Shown: positions 47,816 to 58,082 of the stretch, piece by piece
Layout: each line of letters starts with the position of its first letter
How positions within the stretch are numbered: the stretch's first letter is position 1
Source of the DNA: Oxalobacteraceae bacterium
Lineage (GTDB): Bacteria > Pseudomonadota > Gammaproteobacteria > Burkholderiales > Burkholderiaceae_D
Direction: 5' to 3'
NCBI GenBank assembly: GCA_021768485.1
Contig: JAIZVZ010000001.1
Location: forward strand, 62,001-126,000
DNA: 64,000 nt
Program-made: the position numbers and the translations under genes
The notes under the pieces: generated by a model
Database searches by the model: none
The model's input: the letters and a program-made list of their open reading frames with translations, nothing else
Told to the model about the DNA's origin: nothing

Positions 47816-50800
47816 TCACTCGATTTCCAGCGTCATCAAACTGGCATTTCCGCCCGCTGCAGTCGTGTTAATGCACAGCGCACGCTCGGCCACCAGACGC
47901 CACAGCGCAATCGCTTCCATCGCTTTGGTCAAAATCACGCCAACCACGGCGCCTTCACGCTGTGCCAAGGCGACTTGCCATTGCAATGCCGATTCCCGAT
48001 CGAGCAAGGCCATCGCCATCGGGCTGTCCTTGACTTCTTCAACAATATCGATCGCTGCCATGACGATGTTCGGCAAGGCGGGCGGTAAGAGTGCGGCGCC
48101 GGCCTTGCTTAACACGATACGATTACCGCTTGCTAATACCGCGGCAATTTGATTGAGTAACGATGGCGTATCGCTGGCGGCGCAAAAAATCGTGCCGCGC
48201 GCGGCAAAGGCCAGGCTATTGTTTTCCCCGGTAGGGCCAGGCAGCATGATAGAGGTCCCTGACAGGCTGCAACGTGCATAGTGCGTACAAAGGCGCTCGA
48301 GCTCCCTGTGTGCGCCCTGGGCCCAGGTTTGCAGCGCAATAAGGGCAGGCGTTGCACGTGCATCGATGACGTCCTCGGCCTCGACGCTTGCTTGCTGTAA
48401 GCGATGCAGATATAAAGGGCCGCCGGCTTTAGGGCCGGTTCCCGAATTGCCTTCGCCGCCAAATGGCTGAACGCCGACCACCGCACCGACGATATTGCGA
48501 TTGACGTAAATATTACCGACGTGAGCCTTGCCGGTAATAAAATCGACTGTTTCATCAATGCGTGTGTGAATACCGAGAGTCAAACCATAACCGCTGGCAT
48601 TGATGGTCTCGACTACTTGCGGCAATTGATCGCGCCGGTAACGAATCACATGCAAGACTGGGCCAAATATTTCTTGCGTTAATTGCGACAGCGATTTGAT
48701 TTCAATAATCGTCGGCGCCACAAAGGTGCCGAATGCAACAGCAGGATCGGTCTCTGGCAACGCCAGGCTGAAGACATTGGCGCCGCCGGCCTGGAAGGCG
48801 CCGATATGGGCTTGCAAGACTTGTTGCGCTTCACTATCGATGACAGGGCCGATATCGGTGGCCAGACGATCAGGATTACCGATTTTTAATTCCTGCATCG
48901 CCCCCTTGAGCATGGTGATGACTTTATCGGCAATTTCTTGTTGCACGTACAAAACACGCAAGGCTGAACAACGCTGGCCCGCACTATCGAACGCCGACAT
49001 CAACACGTCTTGCACCACTTGCTCGGGCAAGGCCGAGGAATCGACGATCATGGCATTTTGGCCGCCCGTTTCCGCAATTAGCGGCAAATCGAGTCCACCT
49101 TCGTCGACGGCGCGCTGGGCCAGCGTGCGATTGATCGATTGCGCCACGGCACTCGAACCGGTAAAGATGACACCTTTGACACGGCTGTCATGGGTCAAGG
49201 CGGCACCGACGACTTCTCCACTGCCTGGCAATAGTAGCAAGGCCTGCTCAGGAATGCCGGCTTGATGCATCAGTTGCACAGCGCGCGCGGCAATCAAGGG
49301 GGTTTGTTCAGCCGGCTTGGCCAGCACCACATTGCCGGCAGCGAGAGCGGCAGCGACTTGTCCGGTAAAAATAGCCAATGGAAAATTCCACGGACTGATA
49401 CAGGCCAGCGGTCCTAAAGGCTTGCCATCGGCCAAGGGCGCTGCCGACAAGGGATCGATTTGCATGCTGTAATAACGCAAGAAATCGACGGCTTCGCGGA
49501 TTTCGGCAATCGCGTTTGGAATCGATTTGCCTGCTTCGCGAATGGCCAGTGCCATCAACTCCAGACGGTGTAATTCAAACAGATCGGCAGCCCGGTACAG
49601 TATGGCGGCGCGCTCGGCGCGCGTGGTCGTTTTCCATGTCTCGAAATAGGTCGATGCCGCCGCCAGCGCGGCATCGACTTCTTCGCGATCGGCGTCGCTG
49701 ACATGACCGACGATATCGCGACGGTCAGCCGGATTACAGATGGCTTGATAGAGTTTGCCAGCATCGGTCTTGCCAGCATTGCTCTTGCCATTGTCTTGCA
49801 CCTGACGCAGCGACGGCCGTGCCTGCCAGTTGGCTTGATTGAAATGCTTCAATGCACTGCTTAATTTATGCAATTGCGATTCGTCGCTGAGATCGAGTCC
49901 GCTGGAATTTTTTCGCGTACTGCCAAACATCTGTGAAGGTAAAGCGATATACGGATGTGGCATGCCGGCCAATAGTGTCGCTTGCGCAACGGGATCGGCG
50001 ACCAGCGTGGCAATCTCGATTTTTTCATCGACAATTTGATTGACGAATGACGAGTTGGCGCCATTTTCGAGCAAACGCCGCACCAGATAAGGCAACAAGG
50101 TTTCATGCGAACCGACCGGCGCATAGATGCGGCAAGGCCGGTTCAAATTATCGGCGCCGACGACTTGATCGTACAGCGTTTCGCCCATGCCGTGCAGGCA
50201 TTGAAATTCATAATGCGTAATGCCTTTTTTCTTGGCCCAGGTATAAATGGTCGACAGCGTGTGGGCATTATGTGTCGCAAATTGTGGATACAAGACATCA
50301 TTGACTGCCAGCAGTTTCCCTGCGCATGTCAGATAAGACAGGTCGGTATAGACTTTGCGCGTATAAACAGGATATTCGGGCATGCCATCGACTTGGGCGC
50401 GCTTGATTTCGCTATCCCAATAAGCGCCCTTGACCAGCCGGACCATGAATTTGCGGCCGCTGCGGCGCGCCAGATCGGCCAGAAAATCGATCACAAAAGG
50501 ACAGCGCTTTTGATAGGCCTGGACCACGAAACCGATGCCATCGAAGCCGCTCAGCTGTTCGTCGAAAGCCAGTGCTTCCATCAAGTCCAGCGACAGTTCG
50601 AGACGATCGGTTTCTTCGGCATCGATATTGATACCGATGTCATAATTTTTTGCGAGCACAATCAAATTGCGCAAACGCGGCAGCAGTTGTTGCATGACGC
50701 GGCCATGCTGGGCCCGGCTGTAGCGCGGATGCAGTGCCGACAACTTGACTGAAATACCGGGACCGGTATGAATGCCGCGCCCTTTGGAGGCCGCGCCAAT

Positions 50801-51541
50801 GGCATGAATGGCGGCTTCATAAGCGGCGCAATAACGGCTGGCGTCGTCTTCGGTCATCGCCGCTTCGCCCAGCATGTCATAGGAATAGCGATAACCGCGC
50901 GCCTCTTTTGCAATACTGTTTTGCAATGCCTGGCCAATCGTCTGACCGGTGACGAATTGATTGCCAAGCATGCGCATGGCCAGGTCGACGCCTTTACGGA
51001 TTAACGGTTCGCCGCCTTTGGCAATCAATTTCGACAAGGCCGTGCCGAGCCCGCGCTCGCTGTGCACATCGACCAGTTTTCCGGTAATTAATAAACCCCA
51101 GGTAGTGGCATTGACGAAAAGCGATGGCGATTCGCCGAGATGGCGATGCCAATCGCCTTTGCTGATTTTATCGGCAATTAAACGGTCGGCAGTCTTGTTA
51201 TCGGGAATGCGCAGCAGTGCTTCAGCCAGGCACATCAAAGCCACGCCCTCTTCTGACGACAATGCAAATTCTTGCATCAACGCATCTACTCCCGACGCCT
51301 TGCTGCGCTTGGCGCGCACCGCGCTGACCAATCGTGTGGCCAATGCCTGGCTGTCAGCGCTGTCGCTGGTCTGTACCTGCTTTAATAAATTTTGTACGGC
51401 AAGTACTTCATCTTGCCGGTATGCCGCCGTAATGGCAGCGCGTAAAGCGCTTGGTGTTGCTAATACTTCTGCTTCAAAAGCAGAAAAAGGAAGTGAGAGA
51501 GGAGAATTGTCGTTGTGGGTTGGCGCAGCGATAGTAGGCAT
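47816..51541 (-). CDS. putA: Bifunctional proline dehydrogenase / L-glutamate gamma-semialdehyde dehydrogenase
   Basis: 1241 residues. It oxidises proline to glutamate in two steps with substrate channelling. The proline dehydrogenase barrel is at about residues 200-500 (KLSALHPRYS, MVRLVKGAYWDSEIKRAQ). The dehydrogenase domain from about 600 has FPLAIFTGQVAAALAAGN, the AETGGQNAMIV Glu motif and the catalytic Cys in SAGQRCSALRV. The C-terminal region from about 1050 matches the PutA tail. No ribbon-helix-helix DNA-binding domain is present at the N-terminus, so unlike E. coli PutA it cannot repress its own gene. A divergent Lrp-type gene lies 208 bp away. Confidence 0.95.
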   Translation of the reverse strand: MPTIAAPTHNDNSPLSLPFSAFEAEVLATPSALRAAITAAYRQDEVLAVQNLLKQVQTSDSADSQALATRLVSAVRAKRSKASGVDALMQEFALSSEEGVALMCLAEALLRIPDNKTADRLIADKISKGDWHRHLGESPSLFVNATTWGLLITGKLVDVHSERGLGTALSKLIAKGGEPLIRKGVDLAMRMLGNQFVTGQTIGQALQNSIAKEARGYRYSYDMLGEAAMTEDDASRYCAAYEAAIHAIGAASKGRGIHTGPGISVKLSALHPRYSRAQHGRVMQQLLPRLRNLIVLAKNYDIGINIDAEETDRLELSLDLMEALAFDEQLSGFDGIGFVVQAYQKRCPFVIDFLADLARRSGRKFMVRLVKGAYWDSEIKRAQVDGMPEYPVYTRKVYTDLSYLTCAGKLLAVNDVLYPQFATHNAHTLSTIYTWAKKKGITHYEFQCLHGMGETLYDQVVGADNLNRPCRIYAPVGSHETLLPYLVRRLLENGANSSFVNQIVDEKIEIATLVADPVAQATLLAGMPHPYIALPSQMFGSTRKNSSGLDLSDESQLHKLSSALKHFNQANWQARPSLRQVQDNGKSNAGKTDAGKLYQAICNPADRRDIVGHVSDADREEVDAALAAASTYFETWKTTTRAERAAILYRAADLFELHRLELMALAIREAGKSIPNAIAEIREAVDFLRYYSMQIDPLSAAPLADGKPLGPLACISPWNFPLAIFTGQVAAALAAGNVVLAKPAEQTPLIAARAVQLMHQAGIPEQALLLLPGSGEVVGAALTHDSRVKGVIFTGSSAVAQSINRTLAQRAVDEGGLDLPLIAETGGQNAMIVDSSALPEQVVQDVLMSAFDSAGQRCSALRVLYVQQEIADKVITMLKGAMQELKIGNPDRLATDIGPVIDSEAQQVLQAHIGAFQAGGANVFSLALPETDPAVAFGTFVAPTIIEIKSLSQLTQEIFGPVLHVIRYRRDQLPQVVETINASGYGLTLGIHTRIDETVDFITGKAHVGNIYVNRNIVGAVVGVQPFGGEGNSGTGPKAGGPLYLHRLQQASVEAEDVIDARATPALIALQTWAQGAHRELERLCTHYARCSLSGTSIMLPGPTGENNSLAFAARGTIFCAASDTPSLLNQIAAVLASGNRIVLSKAGAALLPPALPNIVMAAIDIVEEVKDSPMAMALLDRESALQWQVALAQREGAVVGVILTKAMEAIALWRLVAERALCINTTAAGGNASLMTLEIE

Positions 51542-51672
51542 CGGACACTTTTCATTATCAATACAAAAGAGGAAAAAAGACGGCGTGGTAAGGCTAAAAC
51601 CAGAATAAATACGCGAAGATAGCGATATTTTGCCGATCGTTCGATTGTAGTGGGGAATTCGATGGATTTATT

Positions 51673-51701
51673 TTGGTAATAAGCTCCACTTCCAATACAA
51701 T
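51673..51701 (+). promoter_or_regulatory. Probable sigma70 promoter of the Lrp-family gene
   Basis: TTGGTA (51673-51678) and TACAAT (51696-51701) with a 17-bp spacer. The distance to the ATG at 51750 is about 50 bp. Confidence 0.55.
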
Positions 51702-51749
51702 GTTTTTAATGAGACAATTTATACAGAATAATATTGTGTGGAGAAGACA

Positions 51750-52208
51750 ATGCTCGATAAAATTAGTAAAAAAATATTAATGGAATTGCAGTGTGACGGC
51801 CGCATCAGTAATGTCGACTTGGCCGGACGCGTCAATTTGTCGCCTGCCGCATGTCTCGAGCGTGTGCGAAAATTACACGAAACCGGTTATATTCTCGCCT
51901 ATACGGCACAATTAAATCCCCATTTACTCGACGTCGCCCTGCTTGTCTTTATCGAAGTGGTGCTCGACCGGACTTCGCCCGAAGTCTTTGAAGAATTCAA
52001 ACATAATATCGAAAACATTCCCGAAGTACTCGAGTGCCATATGGTTGCCGGTGGTTTTGATTATCTCGTCAAAGCCCGTGTCAAGGATATGAATGCTTAT
52101 CGTGAATTTTTAGGTAAAACCTTGCTGCAGCTAAAAGGCGTGCGCGGTACGCACACGTATGCAGTGATGGAAGAAGTCAAAAACACGACCAAATTGCCAA
52201 TTCACTAA
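51750..52208 (+). CDS. Lrp/AsnC-family transcriptional regulator, probable putA regulator
   Basis: 152 residues from the ATG at 51750 (MLDKISKKI), because GGAGAAG just upstream is a good ribosome-binding site; a GTG at 51738 lies in that site. The N-terminal HTH (ISNVDLAGRVNLSPAACLERVRKL) and C-terminal ligand-binding RAM domain are complete. Lrp-type regulators (PutR, BkdR) often lie divergent to a catabolic gene that they activate in response to an amino acid. By position, this one should control putA. Confidence 0.88.
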   Translation: MLDKISKKILMELQCDGRISNVDLAGRVNLSPAACLERVRKLHETGYILAYTAQLNPHLLDVALLVFIEVVLDRTSPEVFEEFKHNIENIPEVLECHMVAGGFDYLVKARVKDMNAYREFLGKTLLQLKGVRGTHTYAVMEEVKNTTKLPIH

Positions 52209-52261
52209 ACATATTGCCTTTGCGCCGGCGTCGGTTTTTTGCTCGATGACTTAAATAACTG

Positions 52262-53215
52262 TTAAGTGGTCGGCTTGCCGACCCCGCGTAAAGTGCCGCC
52301 GTTAATGGTTTCGAGTGTCTTGCGCAGCCAGCGGTGGGCGGAACTGCGGGCGTCGCGTTCATGCCACAACATGTCGAGATCGACCGCCGGCAAGCGAAAC
52401 GGCAATTCCTTGGTGACCAGCGACTGGGCGATACCGGTCGAACCGATCAAATGGCGCGGCAATACCGTGATGAGGTCGGAATTGGCAACGACACAACCAC
52501 CGGTAAAAAATTGATTGACGGTAATAACGATCCGTCGTTCACGGCCTAACTGGGTCAATGCTTCATCGACCAGCCCGTGCGCACGACCGGACATGCTGAC
52601 CAATAAATGATTGGCAGAGCAATAATTATCCAAGGTTAATTCTTGATTGGCCAAGGGATGGTCATGGCGCATGACGCATACATAACGGCCCGAATACATC
52701 CGTTCGTGCCGGATCGGCGAACCTGGTTCGCTCGACAATTGGGCGACCACGCCCGGAAAAAAACCGATGGCCAGGTCAATATCGCCGCGCACCAGCATGG
52801 GCCGCGGTTCGCGGCTCGGCAAAGGCATCATCCGCACATTCAGGCCCGGCGCATCGCGTTCGATCGAGCGGATCAGGGGCGGCAGCCAAAACGCGGCAGT
52901 GGCATCGGCCATGGCCATGCGAAAAGTCGTTTTTGCTTTGGATACATCAAAATGGTCGGGCGCGACCGCCGTTTCAAGATCGGCCAGCGAACGCCTGACG
53001 GTTGGCCACAAGGCTTCGGCGCGCGGCGTCGGTTTGACGCCATAAGCGGTGCGGATCAATAACTCATCGCCAAGACTTTCACGCAAACGCTTGATCGCAT
53101 TCGAGACGGCCGGTTGCGTCATGGCCAGAGCGTCGGCGGCACGCGTCAAATTCTGTTCGGTCATCACGGCGTCAAAAACGCGCAATAAATTCAAGTCCAG
53201 CGTGAGAAAGCTCAT
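52262..53215 (-). CDS. LysR-family transcriptional regulator
   Basis: 317 residues. The HTH (LNLLRVFDAVMTEQNLTRAADALAMTQPAVSNAIKRLRESLGD, split) is at the N-terminus and a periplasmic-binding-like effector domain follows. Its N-terminus (TLDLNLLRVFDAV) is of the NodD/LinR-like LTTR type. No clear target gene is adjacent: the neighbours are Lrp (convergent) and a small membrane protein (divergent). Confidence 0.9.
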   Translation of the reverse strand: MSFLTLDLNLLRVFDAVMTEQNLTRAADALAMTQPAVSNAIKRLRESLGDELLIRTAYGVKPTPRAEALWPTVRRSLADLETAVAPDHFDVSKAKTTFRMAMADATAAFWLPPLIRSIERDAPGLNVRMMPLPSREPRPMLVRGDIDLAIGFFPGVVAQLSSEPGSPIRHERMYSGRYVCVMRHDHPLANQELTLDNYCSANHLLVSMSGRAHGLVDEALTQLGRERRIVITVNQFFTGGCVVANSDLITVLPRHLIGSTGIAQSLVTKELPFRLPAVDLDMLWHERDARSSAHRWLRKTLETINGGTLRGVGKPTT

Positions 53216-53426
53216 AGGCGTGCAGTCCGAAATGGGTCAGCGGGTAGCGTTCATCGGCTGCCGGAAAGCATTACCCTGTAGGCAACGTAAAGCCGGCTTG
53301 ATATTCACAGTCCATATAATCAATATACTAAATCAAAATTAGATTTATATGTGCCCAAGAACTATATTCTATTCAAACGCAAACAAATTTAACGAATGAT
53401 TCATCAATTTTGATCAGGAATCCAAC

Positions 53427-53696
53427 ATGTCTACTTTTGCCAATTTCTCGATTCTTTTCGATATCTTCGCCATCTTGCTGATGGCAGTAGGCGCAGTCGC
53501 GATTTTATTTTCCATGTTCCAGCCTTTGTTAAAAGGTGCCATGCGGGCGACGATGTTGTTTGCTCAAAAGAAAACAAGTCCGGAACAAGTGCGTCAAATG
53601 CATGATGCAAAAATGTTACGTCAAATGGCCGATTCGGTCGACAAGCTCGAACCCGGCTTTGCCGCCGAATTACGCGCCATCGCCGCCCGCAATTAA
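53427..53696 (+). CDS. Small inner-membrane protein of unknown function
   Basis: 89 residues. One hydrophobic segment, about residues 6-32 (FSILFDIFAILLMAVGAVAILFSMFQ), is followed by a short amphipathic and charged tail (SPEQVRQMHDAKMLRQMADSVDKLEP). No named family was recognised. It is followed by a bidirectional terminator, which supports an independent gene. Confidence 0.7.
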   Translation: MSTFANFSILFDIFAILLMAVGAVAILFSMFQPLLKGAMRATMLFAQKKTSPEQVRQMHDAKMLRQMADSVDKLEPGFAAELRAIAARN

Positions 53697-53775
53697 ATCT
53701 TACGTTTGATCGCAGAATAAACAATAACAATAACAATATAAACGGGCATAAAAAAAGACCCGATTCACTTGCAGC

Positions 53776-53816
53776 AAAAAAAGCCCCGCATGGACCGGTC
53801 CGTGCGGGGCTTTTTC
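53776..53816. terminator. Bidirectional rho-independent terminator
   Basis: AAAAAGCCCCGCAtGGACC and the complementary right arm form a stem of about 18 bp with A- and T-runs on both sides. It serves the small gene (+) and the convergent chalcone isomerase-like gene (-). Confidence 0.9.
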
Positions 53817-53858
53817 TTTGTCGAACAATAACGCTTATTGCCGACTTATCTTATCGCT

Positions 53859-54476
53859 TTATCGTTTTTCACCTAACAGTTGCAGCCTGAGATTGCTATC
53901 GGCCGGTTTGTCGCCGAGCCAGATTTTCAATATGGCATTGTTAAATTTGATATCGCTAATGCCGGCACCGAGACGCTTGCCGTTCAATTGGGCGACCGTG
54001 CCTTCATTGGGCACCCAGTCGAGCAATAAGGTATCGCCTTTTTTGACGCTGCCGCTTGCCGCCAATATCTTTTCAAGTTGAGCAATTTGCAATTCGAGGC
54101 GGGCCAGCTCGTTCTTGTCGGTATTGTGTTGCAATCCATTCATTAATGCTTCCGACAATTGTTCGGCACTCAAGTCGCGCAGCATCACCAGTTTGATGCG
54201 GCGCGGGCCGGACAGCGTCAAAATGTCATTGAGAGCGGCTTTTTTTTCACTCAGATAAAGCGCGGCCACATACACTTTAAAAAAGATTTTGGTGCGGATG
54301 CCGGCGCCGTTGAGCTTGAGCGTCGTGCCCGACACCTGCGTGCTGTCGTCAAGCGTGACACCGCCGATATCGACGGCGGCCAATGCCGGACCGCATACCA
54401 GGGCGAAAACGCAGCAGCATTGCGCCATCCAGCGCGATGGCGGGCGCATCGGAAATAAACGTATTTTTGATGTCAT
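53859..54476 (-). CDS. Chalcone isomerase-like periplasmic protein
   Basis: 205 residues with a signal peptide (about residues 1-33, ending GPALAA). The mature part has the chalcone-isomerase-like fold: DDSTQVSGTTLKLNGAGIRTKIFFKVYVAALYLSEKK, split across its start, and LVMLRDLSAEQLSEALMNGL. Bacterial members are not known to act on flavonoids; the role is unknown. Confidence 0.85.
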   Translation of the reverse strand: MTSKIRLFPMRPPSRWMAQCCCVFALVCGPALAAVDIGGVTLDDSTQVSGTTLKLNGAGIRTKIFFKVYVAALYLSEKKAALNDILTLSGPRRIKLVMLRDLSAEQLSEALMNGLQHNTDKNELARLELQIAQLEKILAASGSVKKGDTLLLDWVPNEGTVAQLNGKRLGAGISDIKFNNAILKIWLGDKPADSNLRLQLLGEKR

Positions 54477-54694
54477 TTTGTCTCCAGATATTATTTAAAA
54501 AATAACTGTTCAAGGATAACGCAGTCATCCCTGAAATTGCAGAAATTCGCGCATATAAGTTCGCAAGCAATTGCTTGTTTGATTTTTATCAATGCAGCAA
54601 TTGGTGGCGAGGTGATTACTGATTACAAGCGAGTGCAACTGGTTGCAATATATCGTGACTGCCTCGCCGGCCGGTGAAGCATTGCTTCAGATAA
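54477..54694. other. AT-rich intergenic region
   Basis: About 218 bp between two minus-strand genes. It includes an AT-rich stretch near 54490-54600 with no clear promoter pair and no ORF with support. Confidence 0.4.
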
Positions 54695-56581
54695 TCATTC
54701 TGTGCCGGTGTTTGTTATGCTGGCAGCCAATTTTTCTTTGACTGCCAGCAAAGCGGGCGGCACACGCGGCGCCAGTTGCGCGAACCAGGCCTTGTGCAAG
54801 TCGAGCTCGGCTTGCCAGGCGCGGCGATCGACGGCCATCAAGGCTGAAAATTGGGCCCGGCTGCATGGCAAACCATCCCAATTGAGGTCTTCGTGGCGCG
54901 GCGCGATGCCGATCCCGTTGTCGCGGCCGCCTGCACTGCCGTTGAGGCGGCCGACGATCCAGTGCAGGATGCGCATGTTTTCGCCAAAACCGGGCCAGAG
55001 GAAGTGGCCCTTGTCATCGGTGCGGAACCAGTTGACGCAATAAATCTTCGGCAAAGGGGCTTGAGCATTTTCGAGCGCCGCGCCGAGCGCCAGCCAGTGC
55101 GCAAAATAGTCGCCCATGTGGTAGCCGATAAAGGGCAGCATGGCAAACGGATCGCGGCGCACGAGGCCGGTCTGGCCGGCGGCGGCGGCCGTGGTTTCCG
55201 AGCCCATGGTGGCGGCCAGGTAGACGCCTTCGGTCCAGTTGCGCGCTTCGCTGACCAGCGGAATGGTGGCAGAGCGGCGGCCGCCGAAAATGAAGGCTGA
55301 AATCGGCACCCCGGCCGGCTCGTCCCAAAGCGGATCGAGCACCGGATTGTGGCTGGCGGCGACCGTGAAGCGCGCATTCGGATGGGCTGCCGGACGGCCG
55401 CAACCGGGCTGCCAGTCGCGTCCTTGCCAGTCGATCAAATGCGCAGGTGGCGCCGACAGTCCTTCCCACCAGACGTCGCCGTCGTCGGTCAAGGCGACAT
55501 TGGTAAAGATGACATCGCGGCCAAGCGCGGCCATGCAGTTGAAATTGCTTTGTTCATTGGTACCGGGCGCGACCCCAAAATAGCCGGCTTCGGGATTGAT
55601 CGCGTACAGCCGGCCGTCGCGGCCCGGCTTGATCCAGGCGATATCGTCGCCGACCGTGCTGATGCGCCAGCCGTGAAAAGCCGGCGGCGGGATCAGCATG
55701 GCGAAATTGGTCTTGCCGCAGGCAGAAGGAAAGGCGGCGGCGACATAATGCTTGGCGCCGGGCCGGCCATCGACATCGGGCGCCTGCACGCCCATGATCA
55801 GCATATGCTCGGCCAGCCAGCCGCGGCCATCGATGGCGCTGGCCTGGTGCCCGAGATGCGAGGCGAGGCGCAGGGCCAGGCATTTTTTCCCGAGCAAGGC
55901 GTTGCCGCCATAGCCGGAACCGAAAGACCAGATCTCGCATGTCTGCGGAAAATGGACGATGTATTTGGTGCTGTTGCAGGGCCAGGCGACGTCGGCCTGG
56001 CCGGCCGCCAGCGGCGCGCCGACCGAGTGCACGCAGGGGATGAACAGGCCGTCGCTGCCGAGTTCCTCGAACACGGCGCGGCCCATGCGCGTCATGCTGT
56101 GCATATTGGCGGCGACATAGGGCGAGTCGGACAGCTCGATGCCGATGCGGGCGAGGTCCGAGCCGAGCGGACCCATCGAAAACGCCATCACGTACATGGT
56201 GCGCCCGCGCATGCAGCCGTCAAACAGCGGCTGCAAGGTGGCGCGCATGAGGTCGGGCGCCATCCAGTTATTGGTCGGACCGGCATCGCCCTGCTGTTCG
56301 CTGCAGATGAAGGTCCGTTCTTCGAGGCGCGCCACATCGCCGGGATCGGAGCGCGCCAGATAGGAATGCGGGCGCAGCGCGGCGTTGAGGGCGATGAGGG
56401 TGCCGGTTTCGAGCATCGTGCGGCACCAGCGACGATATTGTTCAGGCGAGCCGTCGCACCATTCAATGCGTTCGGGGCGCGTGAGGGCGGCGATGGCGCT
56501 TATCCACGCGATGGCTTTTTGATGGGTGACGTAGGCCGGGGCGGCGAGCGCCGCTGCTGCTTCCTGCTTCTGTTGGCTCAT
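54695..56581 (-). CDS. pckG: Phosphoenolpyruvate carboxykinase (GTP)
   Basis: 628 residues from the ATG at 56581 ([10 protein letters not shown]), with TTGGAGA a few bases upstream; the longer frame has no conserved sequence. The kinase-1a motif PSACGKTN lies at residues 285-292 with the hyper-reactive Cys288 and Lys290. Metal- and GTP-binding regions such as [22 protein letters not shown] and [14 protein letters not shown] (split) are present. It converts oxaloacetate to PEP, the first step in gluconeogenesis. Confidence 0.95.
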   Translation of the reverse strand: MSQQKQEAAAALAAPAYVTHQKAIAWISAIAALTRPERIEWCDGSPEQYRRWCRTMLETGTLIALNAALRPHSYLARSDPGDVARLEERTFICSEQQGDAGPTNNWMAPDLMRATLQPLFDGCMRGRTMYVMAFSMGPLGSDLARIGIELSDSPYVAANMHSMTRMGRAVFEELGSDGLFIPCVHSVGAPLAAGQADVAWPCNSTKYIVHFPQTCEIWSFGSGYGGNALLGKKCLALRLASHLGHQASAIDGRGWLAEHMLIMGVQAPDVDGRPGAKHYVAAAFPSACGKTNFAMLIPPPAFHGWRISTVGDDIAWIKPGRDGRLYAINPEAGYFGVAPGTNEQSNFNCMAALGRDVIFTNVALTDDGDVWWEGLSAPPAHLIDWQGRDWQPGCGRPAAHPNARFTVAASHNPVLDPLWDEPAGVPISAFIFGGRRSATIPLVSEARNWTEGVYLAATMGSETTAAAAGQTGLVRRDPFAMLPFIGYHMGDYFAHWLALGAALENAQAPLPKIYCVNWFRTDDKGHFLWPGFGENMRILHWIVGRLNGSAGGRDNGIGIAPRHEDLNWDGLPCSRAQFSALMAVDRRAWQAELDLHKAWFAQLAPRVPPALLAVKEKLAASITNTGTE

Positions 56582-56967
56582 GATGTCTCCAAGACAAAGA
56601 AAGAATCGGTCCAGGCACGCCGGCACCGCGCCCGACCGCGAGGCGGGCGTCCAGGGCGTCCAATGAGTGCGTGTAATGAGCGCGTGCAACACGCGTGCGA
56701 AAAAGAATGGAATAATGGCTGCGCAGCCAGATGGTGCAGCGCAAGGCAATCGTGGCAAGCGTGCGCCAGGCATGCGGTGCGGCGATCAGATTTCGAGGCA
56801 ATAGTCATGCTTGCTCCCGGTGCCGGGGCGGCAAAATCCGAACAGGGACGGCGATTGTACACCCGCCCGTCTGCCTTTGCTGCCTGCGCTGTCAAACCAG
56901 AATATGGTCACGGTCGGCGACACTATTTCCGTATTTAACTGTTCCCTTATTAGCTATCACGACCCCC
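56582..56967. other. Intergenic region between divergent pckG and the hydroxyacid dehydrogenase gene
   Basis: About 386 bp with promoters for both genes expected. A 13-bp tandem duplication with one change (AATGAGTGCGTGT, AATGAGCGCGTGC) lies at 56662-56687. No RNA gene or conserved ORF is seen. Confidence 0.45.
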
Positions 56968-57960
56968 ATGAAAATTGCCATACTCGACGATTACCAGGAT
57001 GCAGTGCGCACGCTCGACTGCTTTTCCCTGTTGGCCGGGCACGAGGTCAAGGTCTTCCAGCATTCGGTACGCGGCATCGGGCAGCTGGCGATTCGCCTGG
57101 CGCCGTTCGAGGCGCTGGTCTTGATCCGCGAGCGCACGGCGCTGCCGGCGGCCTTGCTGGCCAGGCTGCCGAATTTGCGCATCATTGCCCAGACCGGAAA
57201 AATCGGCGCCCACCTCGATCTCGATGCGGCCACCGGGGCCGGCATCGCGGTGGCCGAGGGGACCGGCGACCCGACGTCGACCGCAGAACTTGCCTGGGCC
57301 CTGATCCTGGCCGCGCAGCGCAAGATTGTGCCGTATGCCCGCAATCTGAAAGAGGGCCTGTGGCAGGTCGCCTCGACCGCGCCGCAGTTTAACGGCCTGG
57401 GCACGGGCCTGAAAGGCCGCATGCTAGGCATCTGGGGGTATGGCCGCATCGGCCGTCTGGTGGCTGCGTACGCGCGCGCGTTCGGCATGACGGTGCTGGT
57501 GTGGGGCAGCCAGGCCAGCCGCTCTGCGGCGCAGGCCGACGGTTTTCAGGCGGCGTCCTCGCAACACGAATTTTTCGAGCAGGCCGATATCGTCACGCTG
57601 CATTTGCGGCTGACGGCGGCCACTGCCGCCATCGTCGGCGCGGCCGACCTGGCGCGCATGAAGCCGGATGCCCTGCTGGTCAATACCAGCCGCGCCGAAT
57701 TGATTGCCGACGGCGCGCTTGAGGCGGCGCTGACGGCGGGCCGGCCGGGGGCGGCGGCGCTGGACGTGTTTCGCGGCGAACCGCTGGCCGCCGACAGCGC
57801 CTTGCTGAAGATGCCGATGGTGCTGGCCACGCCGCATCTCGGCTATGTCGAGCGCGATAGCTATGAAACGTATTTTCGTTCGGCCTTCGATAATCTGCTG
57901 CGTTTTGCGCGCGGCGAGCCGGCCAATATCGTCAATCCCGATTATCTGCAGAACGGCTGA
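56968..57960 (+). CDS. D-2-hydroxyacid dehydrogenase family protein
   Basis: 330 residues from the ATG at 56968 (MKIAILDDYQD). The NAD Rossmann motif GIWGYGRIG is at about residue 155, followed by NTSRAELI with the catalytic Arg and the E...H pair (DVFRGEPL, ATPHLGYV). It belongs to the SerA/GyaR-like family and could act on phosphoglycerate, glyoxylate or another 2-oxoacid. The substrate cannot be told. Transcription is divergent from pckG. Confidence 0.85.
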   Translation: MKIAILDDYQDAVRTLDCFSLLAGHEVKVFQHSVRGIGQLAIRLAPFEALVLIRERTALPAALLARLPNLRIIAQTGKIGAHLDLDAATGAGIAVAEGTGDPTSTAELAWALILAAQRKIVPYARNLKEGLWQVASTAPQFNGLGTGLKGRMLGIWGYGRIGRLVAAYARAFGMTVLVWGSQASRSAAQADGFQAASSQHEFFEQADIVTLHLRLTAATAAIVGAADLARMKPDALLVNTSRAELIADGALEAALTAGRPGAAALDVFRGEPLAADSALLKMPMVLATPHLGYVERDSYETYFRSAFDNLLRFARGEPANIVNPDYLQNG

Positions 57961-57962
57961 AG

Positions 57963-58062
57963 GATGGCCGATTGCCGATTGTTGATTGTCGATTGCGCCC
58001 GAGATGGCTTTGCCGACGGTGCCGGTAACGGTGCCGAAAATGGCAAAAAGCGGGCAAAAAGC
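57963..58062. repeat. 7-bp and 12-bp degenerate tandem arrays
   Basis: 57963-57997: five units GATGGCC, GATTGCC, GATTGTT, GATTGTC and GATTGCG in 7-bp phase. 58015-58062: four 12-bp units (GACGGTGCCGGT, AACGGTGCCGAA, AATGGCAAAAAG, CGGGCAAAAAGC). Both lie in the gap between two convergent genes. Confidence 0.8.
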
Positions 58063-58082
58063 CTTCAGGGCTTGCCGCTTCG

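Noticed and set aside
56506-56515. DnaA-box-like TTATCCACG in pckG
   Set aside because: Isolated one-mismatch hit inside a gene, expected by chance.
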